64,000 nucleotides of DNA, taken from assembly GCF_005298175.1 (NCBI RefSeq), contig NZ_SZYH01000001.1, forward strand, positions 1,860,001 to 1,924,000, in the 5' to 3' direction. The notes beneath the pieces are model-generated. The model had not been told where the DNA came from. It was given only the letters and a program-made list of their open reading frames with translations, and made no database searches. Source of the stretch: Marinobacter panjinensis. Lineage in GTDB: Bacteria > Pseudomonadota > Gammaproteobacteria > Pseudomonadales > Oleiphilaceae. Both the position numbers and the translations under genes were made by a program. Of the stretch, positions 8,911 to 17,309 are shown piece by piece (positions within the stretch are counted from its first letter, which is position 1; each line of letters starts with the position of its first letter).

Positions 8911-10770
8911 ATGACACGCAATAGCCCCCTTGTAAAACGCATCGCCATTGTCGTTGGCGCCGTCGTACTGACTGCCATTGTCAGCATGGCCACTACTCTC
9001 GGGGTATCACGCAGCATCGAGGGCAATGCGACGGCCATTAATATTGCCGGTTCACTGCGTATGGGCGCTTATGAATTGCTTGCCCGCTCTGCAGCCGACC
9101 CGACAGAACACCACGCCACGACATTTATGGCCGGGCTGGATGCTTACCAGCAACGTATGGCACACCCCGGATTCACCCAGGCAATCCCCAGTGGCAAAGA
9201 TCATCCGCTGGCGAAACAGCACCAGATTATGGAATCCCTCTGGCACGGTGAACTTAGCCCGGCTCTGGTAGCCAATGCCCCGAACAGCACTCGGGTGACG
9301 GAAGACCTGATAACAGTGACAGAGCGCTATGTGGCTGAGGTAGATAAACTGGTCAGCATGCTTGAGCACCGGACCGAGGCCCGCGTCGATCTGTTGCACC
9401 TGATCCAGATCATCAGCCTGGTGCTCTCGATACTGATTATTTTTGGACTTTACCTCGATATCAAAAAACGGGTACTTCGCCCGCTGCGCAAACTGATGGA
9501 CATTGCGGTCGCGGTGGGTGAGCAGGATTTCTCGCACAAGGCCAACCTGAAAGGCTCGGATGAGCTGTCCCAGCTAGGTATTGCCTTTGACCAGATGACC
9601 AGTGAACTGGCCCTGAGCTACAACGAACTGAAAGAAGACGCCATGGCAAAAACCCGGGAACTGGAGAAGAGCCACGCGGCCCTGGAATTGCTCCATTCGT
9701 CCAGTCGCTCCCTGTTTGCCAATCACGACCTCTGCAACGGCGCCATCCCCATGCTTCAGGATCTGGAGCAGTTGCTTGGCATCGGCCCCATCCGTCTTTA
9801 CCTGCACGACAAGAACTCCAGCGAGCCGGTCGAAGCCATTACCACTTCTACCAAGGATCGGCCGTTCTACTGTAAGGATCACCACTGCAATGCCTGCCTG
9901 GTAACTCCGGAAGTGTTTGATGAGCTGCCAAATGAGGGCAACGACGGCCGAAGACTGCTGTTGCCGATTCGCACACCGGGACAGCTTCTGGGTACCCTGG
10001 AAGTCTGGTACCCAGCCAGCAAGGGGCTTTCCCAGACCGCCCGCCGCCTGCTGGAAACCCTGAGTGACCAGTTGGCTACGGCCATCTTCCTGGAACGCCA
10101 GATTACCGAGGAGCAACAGCTCACCCTGGCAGAGGAACGCACTGTGATTGCCCGGGAACTCCATGATTCCCTGGCCCAGTCGCTGTCCTATCTGAAGATG
10201 CAGGTAGCACGGCTCCGTCGTCTCGATATCAAGGGAGAGCATGAAAAGGTCCACAATGACATTCTGGAAGAGCTGAGTACCGGCCTGAACAGCGCTTACC
10301 GTCAACTACGGGAGCTGCTGACCACCTTCCGGCTGAAACTGGATACCCCCGACCTGGCCACAGCCTTGAGGCAAACCGCGGAGGAGTTCTCTGAACGCCT
10401 GGGCAGTGAGGTGAAACTGGACTACCGTCTGCCACCGCAAACGCTGTCTCCCAACGAAGAAATTCATACCCTGCAGATTGTCCGCGAAGGGTTGGCCAAT
10501 GCCGTCAAGCACTCTGAAGCATCGGAAATTCTGGTGCAGGTGCTGTTTGAATCTCCCAGGGTAAGCGTCAGAATACTTGATAATGGTAAAGGTCTGCCGA
10601 ATGGTGACCAGCCGTCACAGCACTATGGGCTGATTATCATGCAGGACCGGGCCCGCACCCTGGGCGGAAAAGTCAACGTCCTTAACCGTGACACCGGCGG
10701 TGTCGAAGTGGCGCTGAGCTTTGTGCCCAAGAGCCGGCACCTGATTACATCCGAAGCCGCTGGCGGCTGA
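8911..10770 (+). CDS. narX: Nitrate/nitrite sensor histidine kinase NarX
   Basis: NarX senses periplasmic nitrate and phosphorylates NarL. The 619-residue product has a first membrane helix (about 9-30), a periplasmic four-helix domain whose P-box includes NIAGSLRM (44-51), a second membrane helix (about 163-183), HAMP (184-240), a GAF-like central region with a cysteine group at 321-329 (CKDHHCNAC), a HisKA_3 domain with phospho-acceptor H418 (ARELHDS), and a C-terminal ATPase. R50 in the P-box corresponds to the nitrate-contacting Arg of E. coli NarX. narL follows after 35 bases. Confidence 0.96.
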   Translation: MTRNSPLVKRIAIVVGAVVLTAIVSMATTLGVSRSIEGNATAINIAGSLRMGAYELLARSAADPTEHHATTFMAGLDAYQQRMAHPGFTQAIPSGKDHPLAKQHQIMESLWHGELSPALVANAPNSTRVTEDLITVTERYVAEVDKLVSMLEHRTEARVDLLHLIQIISLVLSILIIFGLYLDIKKRVLRPLRKLMDIAVAVGEQDFSHKANLKGSDELSQLGIAFDQMTSELALSYNELKEDAMAKTRELEKSHAALELLHSSSRSLFANHDLCNGAIPMLQDLEQLLGIGPIRLYLHDKNSSEPVEAITTSTKDRPFYCKDHHCNACLVTPEVFDELPNEGNDGRRLLLPIRTPGQLLGTLEVWYPASKGLSQTARRLLETLSDQLATAIFLERQITEEQQLTLAEERTVIARELHDSLAQSLSYLKMQVARLRRLDIKGEHEKVHNDILEELSTGLNSAYRQLRELLTTFRLKLDTPDLATALRQTAEEFSERLGSEVKLDYRLPPQTLSPNEEIHTLQIVREGLANAVKHSEASEILVQVLFESPRVSVRILDNGKGLPNGDQPSQHYGLIIMQDRARTLGGKVNVLNRDTGGVEVALSFVPKSRHLITSEAAGG

Positions 10771-10805
10771 GCGTTGCAACACTACTTCAAATAATGAGAG
10801 GAACC

Positions 10806-11465
10806 ATGTCTGACTCACCAGCAAGCATTCTGTTGATTGATGATCACCCTTTGCTTCGTCAGGGCATAAAACAACTGATCGAGATGGAAGACGACATGCA
10901 GGTGGTTGGCGAGGCCAGCAACGCCGCCGACGGTATTCGCCTGGCGCAGGAGCTTGAACCCGACCTGGTGCTGATGGACCTCAACATGCCGGAAATGAAT
11001 GGTATTGAGGCACTGAAAAAACTGCGCGAAGGTAGCATCAGCTCCCGCATCGTGATGTTTACGGTGTCTGACCATGAGGACGACGTGGTGGCGGCCCTGA
11101 GAGCCGGCGCTGATGGTTATCTGCTGAAGGATATGGAGCCGGAGGACATGATCCGACAGCTGCACGACGCCGCCGTGGGCAAGATGGTCATCAGCGACCG
11201 CCTGACCGCCCTGCTGGCGCAGGCACTGAGATCCCAGAAGCCTCAGCAGGCCTCACGCCCGGACTTTGACAGCCTGACCCCGCGGGAAAAGGATATCCTT
11301 CGCCTCATTGCCGAAGGCCTGTCCAACAAGATGATCGGCCGCAAGCTGGACATCAGCGATGGCACTGTCAAAGTGCACGTCAAGCACCTGCTGAAGAAAC
11401 TGAACCTGCGCTCCCGCGTGGAAGTGGCGGTATGGGCAGTAGAGGAAGGCCTGCACAAGGGCTGA
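10806..11465 (+). CDS. narL: Nitrate response regulator NarL
   Basis: NarL is the DNA-binding partner of NarX. The 219 residues comprise a receiver domain with acidic pair D12-D13, phospho-acceptor D58 (LMDLN) and a LuxR-type helix-turn-helix from about 155 ([15 protein letters not shown]). ATG 10806 was chosen over ATG 10794 because AGAGGAACC lies right in front of it and [10 protein letters not shown] matches the usual receiver start. Likely targets are the narK-narX gap and the palindrome upstream of narG. Confidence 0.96.
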   Translation: MSDSPASILLIDDHPLLRQGIKQLIEMEDDMQVVGEASNAADGIRLAQELEPDLVLMDLNMPEMNGIEALKKLREGSISSRIVMFTVSDHEDDVVAALRAGADGYLLKDMEPEDMIRQLHDAAVGKMVISDRLTALLAQALRSQKPQQASRPDFDSLTPREKDILRLIAEGLSNKMIGRKLDISDGTVKVHVKHLLKKLNLRSRVEVAVWAVEEGLHKG

Positions 11466-11475
11466 GTTATATCAA
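11462..11475 (+). promoter_or_regulatory. FNR/ANR-type box in front of ubiT
   Basis: CTGAG-TTAT-ATCAA matches TTGAT-N4-ATCAA at 8 of 10 positions. Its centre is 11468.5. A TATTCT element at 11498-11503 would put transcription start near 11510, making the box centre about -41.5, the class II activator position. It overlaps the last codons of narL and is 59 bases upstream of the ubiT ATG. Oxygen control of ubiT would suit its role. Confidence 0.6.
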
Positions 11476-11533
11476 ATCACTGCACTATGGTTTCCGATAT
11501 TCTGGGCGGGTTTCTGACCGTCCGGAGTACACC

Positions 11534-12091
11534 ATGGCATTTTCCCTACCCCCCATTGCATCGCTGAACGGCCCTCTTCTCGACCAATCCCTGGCGGTTC
11601 TCAGGGAGTATTTGCCCTCGCCTTTCCCGGTGCTGGGCGCCATAGACCGCCACATACCGCTTCCGTTCAAGCAGCTTGCCGCTGAGGCGCCGCTTAACCA
11701 GCTGTTTGCCACTGCCATTGCTGATGGTGAGTTCGACGATTTTGAAGGGCGCCGCATCAGGCTGGAAGCAACGGGCGGGCAACCAGGCATTACCATCGGT
11801 TTCTGGGCCGGGCGCCTGCGTATTCTTGATGGCCCGGGGGAGGCCACTATCCGGGGGTCCCTGGCCGCCTTCAAGACGCTGGCAGAGCGACGGCAAGACC
11901 CCGACCAACTCTTCTTTCAACGCCGGCTGGTTATCGAAGGGGACACAGAACTCGGACTGGGGCTGAAAAATCTGCTTGATAGTCTGGAGTGGGATCTTAC
12001 GATCCGTCGACTTCTCCAGTGGCGTTCCCCTTTTTCCAGCGCGGGTGCACCTGGAGACTCAGCCAATAACCTGAACCATCGACTCACCTGA
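11534..12091 (+). CDS. ubiT: Anaerobic ubiquinone biosynthesis accessory factor UbiT (SCP2 domain)
   Basis: UbiT is a lipid-binding SCP2-domain protein needed, with UbiU and UbiV, to make ubiquinone without O2; it probably presents the polyprenyl intermediate. Start ATG 11534 behind CGGAG gives 185 residues with the SCP2 fold over about 50-150 ([13 protein letters not shown], then a Trp-bearing strand FWAGRLRI). UbiU and UbiV are encoded at 25-27 kb, so the set is split in two. The 3' end overlaps selD, read from the other strand, by 33 bases. Confidence 0.88.
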   Translation: MAFSLPPIASLNGPLLDQSLAVLREYLPSPFPVLGAIDRHIPLPFKQLAAEAPLNQLFATAIADGEFDDFEGRRIRLEATGGQPGITIGFWAGRLRILDGPGEATIRGSLAAFKTLAERRQDPDQLFFQRRLVIEGDTELGLGLKNLLDSLEWDLTIRRLLQWRSPFSSAGAPGDSANNLNHRLT

Positions 12092-13096
12092 ACCACGCTC
12101 ATGCAACCGCCCGAACGGATGGAGCGCCAGCCCGAGTTCCCTGGCCTTCTCCTCAAAACTGGCCCGGCCCTGTTCGGCGACACAGACCAGCAGCCCTCCA
12201 CTGGTCTGTGGATCGCAAAGCAGCGTCTTGTCCTGATCCGTCAGGCCCTCGAAGGCGTCGCCCAACGATGCGGCATTCCGGTGGGTACCACCCGGAATAC
12301 AGTCCGAATCAATGTAGCAAGCCAGGTTCGATAGCTGCGGCACTGAACTCCGGTTAATAGTGGCACCAACACCGCTCCCACGGCAGATCTCCATCAAGTG
12401 GCCAGCGAGACCAAAGCCGGTAACATCGGTCATGGCATGTACGCCGTCCAGTGAAGCGAAGACTTCACCCACTTTGTTGAGGGTGCACATGGTTTCAACG
12501 GCAACAGCCAGGTCGGCCTCGCTGATCCGTTGCTTCTTCAGTGCGCTGGTCAGAATTCCCACGCCAATCGGCTTGGTCAGGTACAGCAGGTCGCCGGGCC
12601 GGGCGGTATCGTTACGCACGATTCGATTCACCGGCACCTGTCCGGTAACGGCTAACCCGAAGATCGGTTCCGGTGAATCAATGCTGTGCCCCCCTGCCAA
12701 CGCTATTCCGGCATCGGTGCATACTGCCCGCCCACCCTCGATTACCCGGGAAGCGATCTCCGGCGCCAGCTGGTTTACCGGCCAGCCCAGTATGGCGATT
12801 GCCATCAACGGTTTCCCGCCCATGGCATAGACGTCACTGATTGCATTTGCAGCCGCGATCCGGCCGAAGTCATAGGCATCGTCCACCACAGGCATAAAAA
12901 AATCTGTAGTGCTGATGATGCCCAGACCATTGCCAACATCCATGACGGCAGCATCATCCCGGCTGGCATTGCCGACCAGGAGTCGCGGATCGTGAAAATC
13001 AGGGGTTGTGGTGTGAAGAATGCGCTCCAGAACATCCGGCGCAATTTTACAGCCGCAGCCGGCTCCGTGACTGAACTCGGTAAGGCGAGTTGCCAA
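12059..13096 (-). CDS. selD: Selenide, water dikinase SelD
   Basis: SelD makes selenophosphate from selenide and ATP for selenocysteine or 2-selenouridine tRNA. From the start used, TTG 13096 behind AGAGGA, it has 345 residues beginning [17 protein letters not shown]. The catalytic Cys14 and Lys17 match Cys17 and Lys20 of E. coli; the residue is Cys, not selenocysteine. Later motifs such as [10 protein letters not shown] and CDPQTSGGL are intact. A longer frame to TTG 13177 would overlap the next gene and lacks homology. No selA, selB or mnmH is visible, so the downstream use of selenophosphate is unknown here. Confidence 0.93.
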   Translation of the reverse strand: MATRLTEFSHGAGCGCKIAPDVLERILHTTTPDFHDPRLLVGNASRDDAAVMDVGNGLGIISTTDFFMPVVDDAYDFGRIAAANAISDVYAMGGKPLMAIAILGWPVNQLAPEIASRVIEGGRAVCTDAGIALAGGHSIDSPEPIFGLAVTGQVPVNRIVRNDTARPGDLLYLTKPIGVGILTSALKKQRISEADLAVAVETMCTLNKVGEVFASLDGVHAMTDVTGFGLAGHLMEICRGSGVGATINRSSVPQLSNLACYIDSDCIPGGTHRNAASLGDAFEGLTDQDKTLLCDPQTSGGLLVCVAEQGRASFEEKARELGLALHPFGRLHERGSGESMVQVIG

Positions 13097-13124
13097 AATA
13101 CAGTCCTCTATTGATTGCGTTCTA

Positions 13125-15128
13125 TTAAGGCAGTGTCGAGTCCAATGCCCATTGGGGGAAAGGCTTCCAGCGGGCAAGCCAGTCAGCCAATTTGTCCGGG
13201 GCTATCGGTGGCGATATCCCATAGCCCTGGGCGAACTCACATCCCAGACTCAGCAGCACTTCCCCCTGCTCTATGGTTTCCACGCCCTCGGCAATCAGTT
13301 CCCTGCCAAAAACCCTGGACAAGCCGATGATCCCCCTCAGGATTGAGAGGTTCTCCTCGGTATCACCCGCACCACTTACAAATTCGCGATCTATCTTGAG
13401 AGTGTCCACGGGCAACTGCTTCAGATAGGACAGCGACGAATACCCGGTACCAAAATCATCCAGTGAAAAAGTGACACCAAGCCGCTTGCAATCAACAATG
13501 ATACTCACCGCTCGCTCAAGCTCACCCAATGTTGCCGTTTCCAGTATTTCAAGGTCAAGGCGCCCGGGATCCTGTTCAGGAAACCGGGCCAGTATGCCCT
13601 TTAGCTGCTCGGCGAATCCAGGCTCCAGCAACTGAATTGCGGCAATATTTACACTGATATCAAGATGAATTCCCTGGCTGTCCCAGGCCTTCATTTGCGT
13701 CAGCGCTTCAAGCAATACCCACTCGCCCAACTCGATCATCAAGGGGTGGTAGTCAATCGCTGGCAGGAAGGCAGCGGGGGAAAGTAAACCATTATCCGGA
13801 TGCTCCCACCGGATCAGAGCCTCAACCCCGTTTACCTCACCGCTCCTGAGATTGACCTTTGGCTGGTAAAAAAGTCTGAACTGCCCGTTTTCAAGACCTT
13901 TCCTGATATCTGACAGCAGCAACTGCCGGGACCTGTTTGCTTTCTTTTCTTCCACATCCAGGAACAGCCAGCTGCCTTTGAGTTCGTGCTTGGCCCGAAA
14001 AAGCGTATTGTCAGCTTGCCGTAAGAGTGTGTCTGCATCTTCAGCCATATCCCCCATATCCTTATCGGGAAACAACACGATACCCGCTGAAAACGATATG
14101 TGCGCCGACTCGCCACCAAGATCGAAAGGCAGCCGGCCAGTCAGCTGCAGGGCATGAAGCCTGGACTCCACCTGGCTGGCATCCGGGAGAAGAAGCACAA
14201 ACTCATCTCCGCCAATCCGCGCGAGAGCCGCATCGTAAGGCAGTGCATCAAGCCACCGCCGAGCGAGTAATCCCAGCATGCGATCAGCGGCCTCTTCCCC
14301 AAATCGGCTATTAATCTCGTGGAAGTTGTCCAGGTCTATTGAAACCAGTGCCGCCGAGTCTTCTTCCAGATCGGCACGATCAAGCAATTCGCGAATAAAA
14401 CGGGTAATGCCATTACGGTTCCATAGCCCTGTGAGAGCGTCTGAATAGGCAAGAAATTCCACCTGCTTCTGATGATCACTTGCTTGAGCCTCCAGAGCCT
14501 GTTGCAACCGCTCGTTCTGCAGGCAACGCAGTTCGTCCTCAGCTTTTTGCCTGGCCATCTTTTCACGCATCAACTGAATTGTGCTATCAGACAGTTTGCC
14601 GTAGATCTCCAGCAAAGCGTTTACAAGCACTGAGACGGAACCACTCAGTTCCGAATCCACATATTCTCGCGCCTCCTTCGGAGGCTTGCCTGCTTCCAGC
14701 GCTTCCACAGTCAGTGCCATGCGCCGGTCTGATTCCAATATATGAAAGGCGAGCCAATGAGTCAGATAATCGAACAGTTCAGCCAAAACATCATCCTGTG
14801 GCGCTTTGCTTTGGCGAAGGGTCTGGATTCGCGCAAAAAACATCTGGTGAGACTTGTGGTGATTTCTTGATATCTCCGACTCTCCAAAGCTCTTCTTCCA
14901 GATACCTTCCTCATACTCAAAATGATAGGAGGCGTAGGCCAGAAGCTCTTCAAGCAGATGGGAGCCATCCTCCTGCGAACTACTGGAAGCAAAGTGCCAC
15001 GCCAGCCGGTTGAGGATATTCACCAGCACTCGATGCTGATCATCAATATCTTTCAGTCCGGTTTCGAAGTTACAGTTCCAGGGGAAAATCTCAAAAGCAT
15101 CAGATTCGTTCGCCCGATTTATTGTCAC
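13125..15128 (-). CDS. Bacteriohemerythrin-GGDEF-EAL protein (c-di-GMP turnover)
   Basis: The protein joins an N-terminal hemerythrin domain (about 15-140 from the start used), a coiled linker (about 160-225), a GGDEF domain and an EAL domain. Hemerythrin residues include an early H in DDQHRVL, HFEYEE, HHKSH and a final [11 protein letters not shown], enough for a di-iron O2 site. The cyclase motif is an intact IGGDEF. The phosphodiesterase part keeps EAL, the Asn of ISVNIA, the Asp pair of [10 protein letters not shown], the Lys of LKID and the Glu of AEGVET, so both activities are possible. GTG 15128 behind GGAG was chosen; GTG 15185 is an alternative adding 19 residues. O2 or NO sensing is inferred. 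Confidence 0.88.
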   Translation of the reverse strand: MTINRANESDAFEIFPWNCNFETGLKDIDDQHRVLVNILNRLAWHFASSSSQEDGSHLLEELLAYASYHFEYEEGIWKKSFGESEISRNHHKSHQMFFARIQTLRQSKAPQDDVLAELFDYLTHWLAFHILESDRRMALTVEALEAGKPPKEAREYVDSELSGSVSVLVNALLEIYGKLSDSTIQLMREKMARQKAEDELRCLQNERLQQALEAQASDHQKQVEFLAYSDALTGLWNRNGITRFIRELLDRADLEEDSAALVSIDLDNFHEINSRFGEEAADRMLGLLARRWLDALPYDAALARIGGDEFVLLLPDASQVESRLHALQLTGRLPFDLGGESAHISFSAGIVLFPDKDMGDMAEDADTLLRQADNTLFRAKHELKGSWLFLDVEEKKANRSRQLLLSDIRKGLENGQFRLFYQPKVNLRSGEVNGVEALIRWEHPDNGLLSPAAFLPAIDYHPLMIELGEWVLLEALTQMKAWDSQGIHLDISVNIAAIQLLEPGFAEQLKGILARFPEQDPGRLDLEILETATLGELERAVSIIVDCKRLGVTFSLDDFGTGYSSLSYLKQLPVDTLKIDREFVSGAGDTEENLSILRGIIGLSRVFGRELIAEGVETIEQGEVLLSLGCEFAQGYGISPPIAPDKLADWLARWKPFPQWALDSTLP

Positions 15129-15208
15129 AGTTCTCGGACTCCAATGTGAAAAGACAACTATTAGCAGTGTAGCCCAAGTTTCCACATGAGATCCGTCAAT
15201 TTACCGGC

Positions 15209-16051
15209 TCAGATCAGCCCCAGCTCCAGCCGTGCCTCCTCTTCCAGATTGTCGTAGCTCCAGGGAGGATCAAACACGATATCCACCTGGGCATCTTCAA
15301 CGTGGGGAACCTGTAGCAGCTTGCCTTTCACATCGCCGGCAATGATGTCACCCATTCCGCAACCCGGTGACGTCAGTGTCATTTCAACACGTACAGAATG
15401 GCTGTCCTGATCAATATCCAGTTTATAGATAAGCCCGAGAGCGACCACGTTCACCGGAATTTCCGGGTCGTAGACCAGACGCATCGAATCCCAACATTGT
15501 TGCTGACTGATCTGCCCATCCTCCGGCGGTTCGAACATGATGGCGTCTGAATGGAAGCCCAGTTGTCGCGTGACCTCCGGAGAAAGACGGTACAGGTTGC
15601 CCTCGTAGTTAACCGTGAAGCTTCCACCGAGTGCCTGCGTTATCGAGACGGATGCCCCCTCCGGAAGGGTTACAGCGTTTCCGTATGGCACCCGCAAGGC
15701 TTCACAGTTTTGCGACAACACGAAGGTTTTGGGTGGTTTTGCCGGCTGTTTCGCATTCGGTGCCTTGATGGTCAGGCACTGGAGTTTCCCCTCCCCCTGA
15801 ACACCAATCTGCATATCCTGCAGGTAAGGGACACTCACCTCATCGAAATACAGCACCAGTTCATCAAACTCTTTACGGACATCCCCCGGCGACTCCTCGC
15901 CCGGCGGACAGAAGGCCAGGCATGTTTCGGCATGCTGGGTGCCGGCCTTGTCCACATACACACGCGCCGCCATCCCGGGCACTTCCTGCTTCGCAAGCAA
16001 AGTGACCAGATAGTCACGGGCTTCCGGTTTCACTTCAGCATTGATGTTCAC
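15209..16051 (-). CDS. Fusion of NfuA N-terminal (degenerate A-type) domain with SufT (DUF59) domain
   Basis: Residues 10-102 match the first domain of NfuA, including ETCLAFCPP (C44, C48), a YFDE motif and the closing LTIKAPNAK. Instead of the Nfu CXXC domain, residues 108-280 read as a full SufT: a beta-rich start with VTLPEGASVSITQALGGSFT and a MIP18/DUF59 part with DPEIPVNVVALGLIY and conserved C231 in TSPGCGMG. Both families act in Fe-S cluster maturation or delivery, so this may be a targeting-domain/SufT carrier. Start is GTG 16051, behind AAGGTGAG in the end of a 44-codon gene; the two form an operon. Neither half looks decayed. A separate NfuA may exist elsewhere. Confidence 0.85.
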   Translation of the reverse strand: MNINAEVKPEARDYLVTLLAKQEVPGMAARVYVDKAGTQHAETCLAFCPPGEESPGDVRKEFDELVLYFDEVSVPYLQDMQIGVQGEGKLQCLTIKAPNAKQPAKPPKTFVLSQNCEALRVPYGNAVTLPEGASVSITQALGGSFTVNYEGNLYRLSPEVTRQLGFHSDAIMFEPPEDGQISQQQCWDSMRLVYDPEIPVNVVALGLIYKLDIDQDSHSVRVEMTLTSPGCGMGDIIAGDVKGKLLQVPHVEDAQVDIVFDPPWSYDNLEEEARLELGLI

Positions 16052-16054
16052 GAT

Positions 16055-16189
16055 CTACTCACCTTTTCTGCGTTTTTCACGTTCCCGTTTAACCTGGTTC
16101 GATTTGCATTCATTACTTACGAGATCCAGCCACCTCAGGTGCTGATCCCAGATCGGGTCTTTCGATTTTTTCGGTTTGTCGCTAGTCAT
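16055..16189 (-). CDS. Small charged protein of 44 residues, unknown function
   Basis: Start ATG 16189 follows GAGAGGTAACG. The product is highly charged: a Lys-rich N terminus (TSDKPKKSKDP), two Trp in the middle, one Cys and a Lys/Arg-rich tail (KREREKRRKGE). It has no membrane segment or signal peptide. It ends three bases before the NfuA-SufT start, whose ribosome site lies inside it, so the two are probably co-translated. It was not recognised as a known family. An acidic or nucleic-acid partner is possible from its charge, but that is a guess. Confidence 0.7.
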   Translation of the reverse strand: MTSDKPKKSKDPIWDQHLRWLDLVSNECKSNQVKREREKRRKGE

Positions 16190-16210
16190 CGTTACCTCTC
16201 CGTGCACTGA

Positions 16211-16229
16211 GACAATGAGAATAATTCTT
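16211..16229. promoter_or_regulatory. Fur-like box
   Basis: GACAATGAGAATAATTCTT matches the 19-bp Fur consensus (GATAATGATAATCATTATC) at 14 positions. It lies 22-40 bases upstream of the 44-codon gene that leads the NfuA-SufT operon and just before the -35 of the divergent RIC-like gene. Iron control of Fe-S assembly genes is common. Binding is not shown. Confidence 0.55.
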
Positions 16230-16256
16230 GACACCAATTAAGATGTATTATATATA
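16228..16256 (+). promoter_or_regulatory. Sigma-70 promoter of the RIC-like gene
   Basis: TTGACA (16228-16233), a 17-base spacer and TATATA (16251-16256) give a near-consensus promoter 30 bases before the ATG at 16286. The -10 lies within the NsrR-like palindrome, so a bound repressor would block it. Confidence 0.75.
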
Positions 16257-16262
16257 TATCTT
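16240..16262. promoter_or_regulatory. NsrR-like operator
   Basis: This 23-bp near-palindrome has left half AAGATGTATT (16240-16249) and right half TATATATCTT (16253-16262) with a 3-base centre. The left arm matches the NsrR half-site AAGATGYATTT at 10 of 11; the right arm is weaker. NsrR is a NO-sensing Fe-S repressor that in many gammaproteobacteria controls RIC/YtfE and hmp. Its position over the -10 of a RIC-like gene makes the call more likely. No nsrR gene is in the window. Confidence 0.65.
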
Positions 16263-16285
16263 ATCGCAAGATAGGAGAATCAGCA

Positions 16286-16765
16286 ATGAACAATCAACAA
16301 ACACCGATTGAGGAGCTGGATACCGACGTGCTGCTGGAGCTCATATTGCAGGGCTACGATGTCGGTCATCTCCAGCAGCTACCCAAGCTTCACCGGCTTG
16401 CCCGCAAGATCGAGGCAGTGCACAGGGCGAACCCCGATGTTCCAAAAGGCATTACATTGGCTGTCAAAAAGCTGGAGCACACCCTCACCGATCACATCGA
16501 GAAAGAAAACACCTATGTTCTGAAACGAATGGAGCATGACCAGCCGCCCAGCCCAGACACACCAATCGCTCAAATGAACGAGGAGCATTCACTCATCAAG
16601 CGGCAACTGAAAAAGCTTCGCCTGATGACCCGGAACTACCAGGCTCCGGATTCTGCCTGCCGATCCTGGCAGCGCTTCTACCGCGAGCTCAAAGCTCTGG
16701 ATTTCAGCGTGTCTGAGCAAATCTACCTGGAACGGGATGTGCTATTCCCGAGATTTCAGTTTTGA
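16286..16765 (+). CDS. RIC/YtfE-like hemerythrin-fold protein without the N-terminal ScdA domain
   Basis: The 159-residue product aligns with the C-terminal di-iron domain of YtfE (repair of iron centres), which repairs Fe-S clusters after NO or oxidative damage. The usual DUF542 domain in front is absent. Of the six YtfE ligands, four are kept (the His/Glu of DHIEKE, the His of NEEH and the Glu of YLERD). The first His is Asp (GYD, where YtfE has RYH) and the fourth is Gln (EQIYLE, where YtfE has DHISLE). The di-iron site may therefore be altered or lost. It has its own promoter and an NsrR-like operator, and diverges from the NfuA-SufT operon. Confidence 0.75.
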   Translation: MNNQQTPIEELDTDVLLELILQGYDVGHLQQLPKLHRLARKIEAVHRANPDVPKGITLAVKKLEHTLTDHIEKENTYVLKRMEHDQPPSPDTPIAQMNEEHSLIKRQLKKLRLMTRNYQAPDSACRSWQRFYRELKALDFSVSEQIYLERDVLFPRFQF

Positions 16766-16845
16766 AGGCTGGTAACTCCTGGAGTGTGGCATAGAATCCT
16801 GATTCCGTATTTTCGGTTTGATTGCCTGAATCACCTGCTAACCTT

Positions 16846-17191
16846 CATATTGAATTATTCCGGCGTTCCTGCCGTGAAGGCGTCTGTGGCTCCGACGGGC
16901 TCAGCATCAACGGCCGCAATGGCCTGGGCTGTTTTACCAACGTTGCGGATGCGCTGGCTGATCAACGATACGCCGGACCCTGCCATTGAAAGGCTGCAAA
17001 GCCCGGAGGATCGCGCAAAGCTGGACGGGTTATACGAGTGCATTCTCTGCGCCTGCTGCACCTCCGCCTGCCCATCCTGGTGGTGGAATCCTGAGAAGTA
17101 CATTGGACCATCGGGACTGTTGCAGGCCTACGGGTTTCGGTCAGACTCCCGGGATACCGACACCCGCGAACGCCTGGAGGAACAGGTCTGA
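16846..17191 (+). pseudogene. sdhB: Fragment of succinate dehydrogenase iron-sulfur subunit (sdhB remnant)
   Basis: Two frames together give parts of SdhB. From 16846 one frame reads [20 protein letters not shown], the [2Fe-2S] loop, as far as about 16950. A second frame reads [20 protein letters not shown] and then the first half of the second cysteine region ([11 protein letters not shown]), stopping at 17191. About 35-40 codons are missing between them, along with the N-terminal 50 or so residues and everything after the last seen motif (RLEEQV). No sdhA, C or D is near. This is a decayed partial copy, probably from an old duplication or rearrangement; the working sdh operon must be elsewhere. 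Confidence 0.88.
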
Positions 17192-17309
17192 TTAACGATA
17201 ACAGCTCATTGATTCCGATTTTCTGGCCAGGCACCAATTGACTTATCTTCAAGAAGACAACCCGGCGCTCTGTTAATCTGAAGAAACATATTTTTTTCGA
17301 GGATTAGCA

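Noticed and set aside
12059..13177. Longer SelD starting at TTG 13177
   Set aside because: The extra 27 residues do not resemble SelD and overlap the GGDEF-EAL gene. TTG 13096 has AGAGGA at the right distance.
17238..17252. TTGAC-TTATC-TTCAA before the P450 gene as an FNR box
   Set aside because: The spacer is five bases instead of four, and no -10 lies at the right distance.
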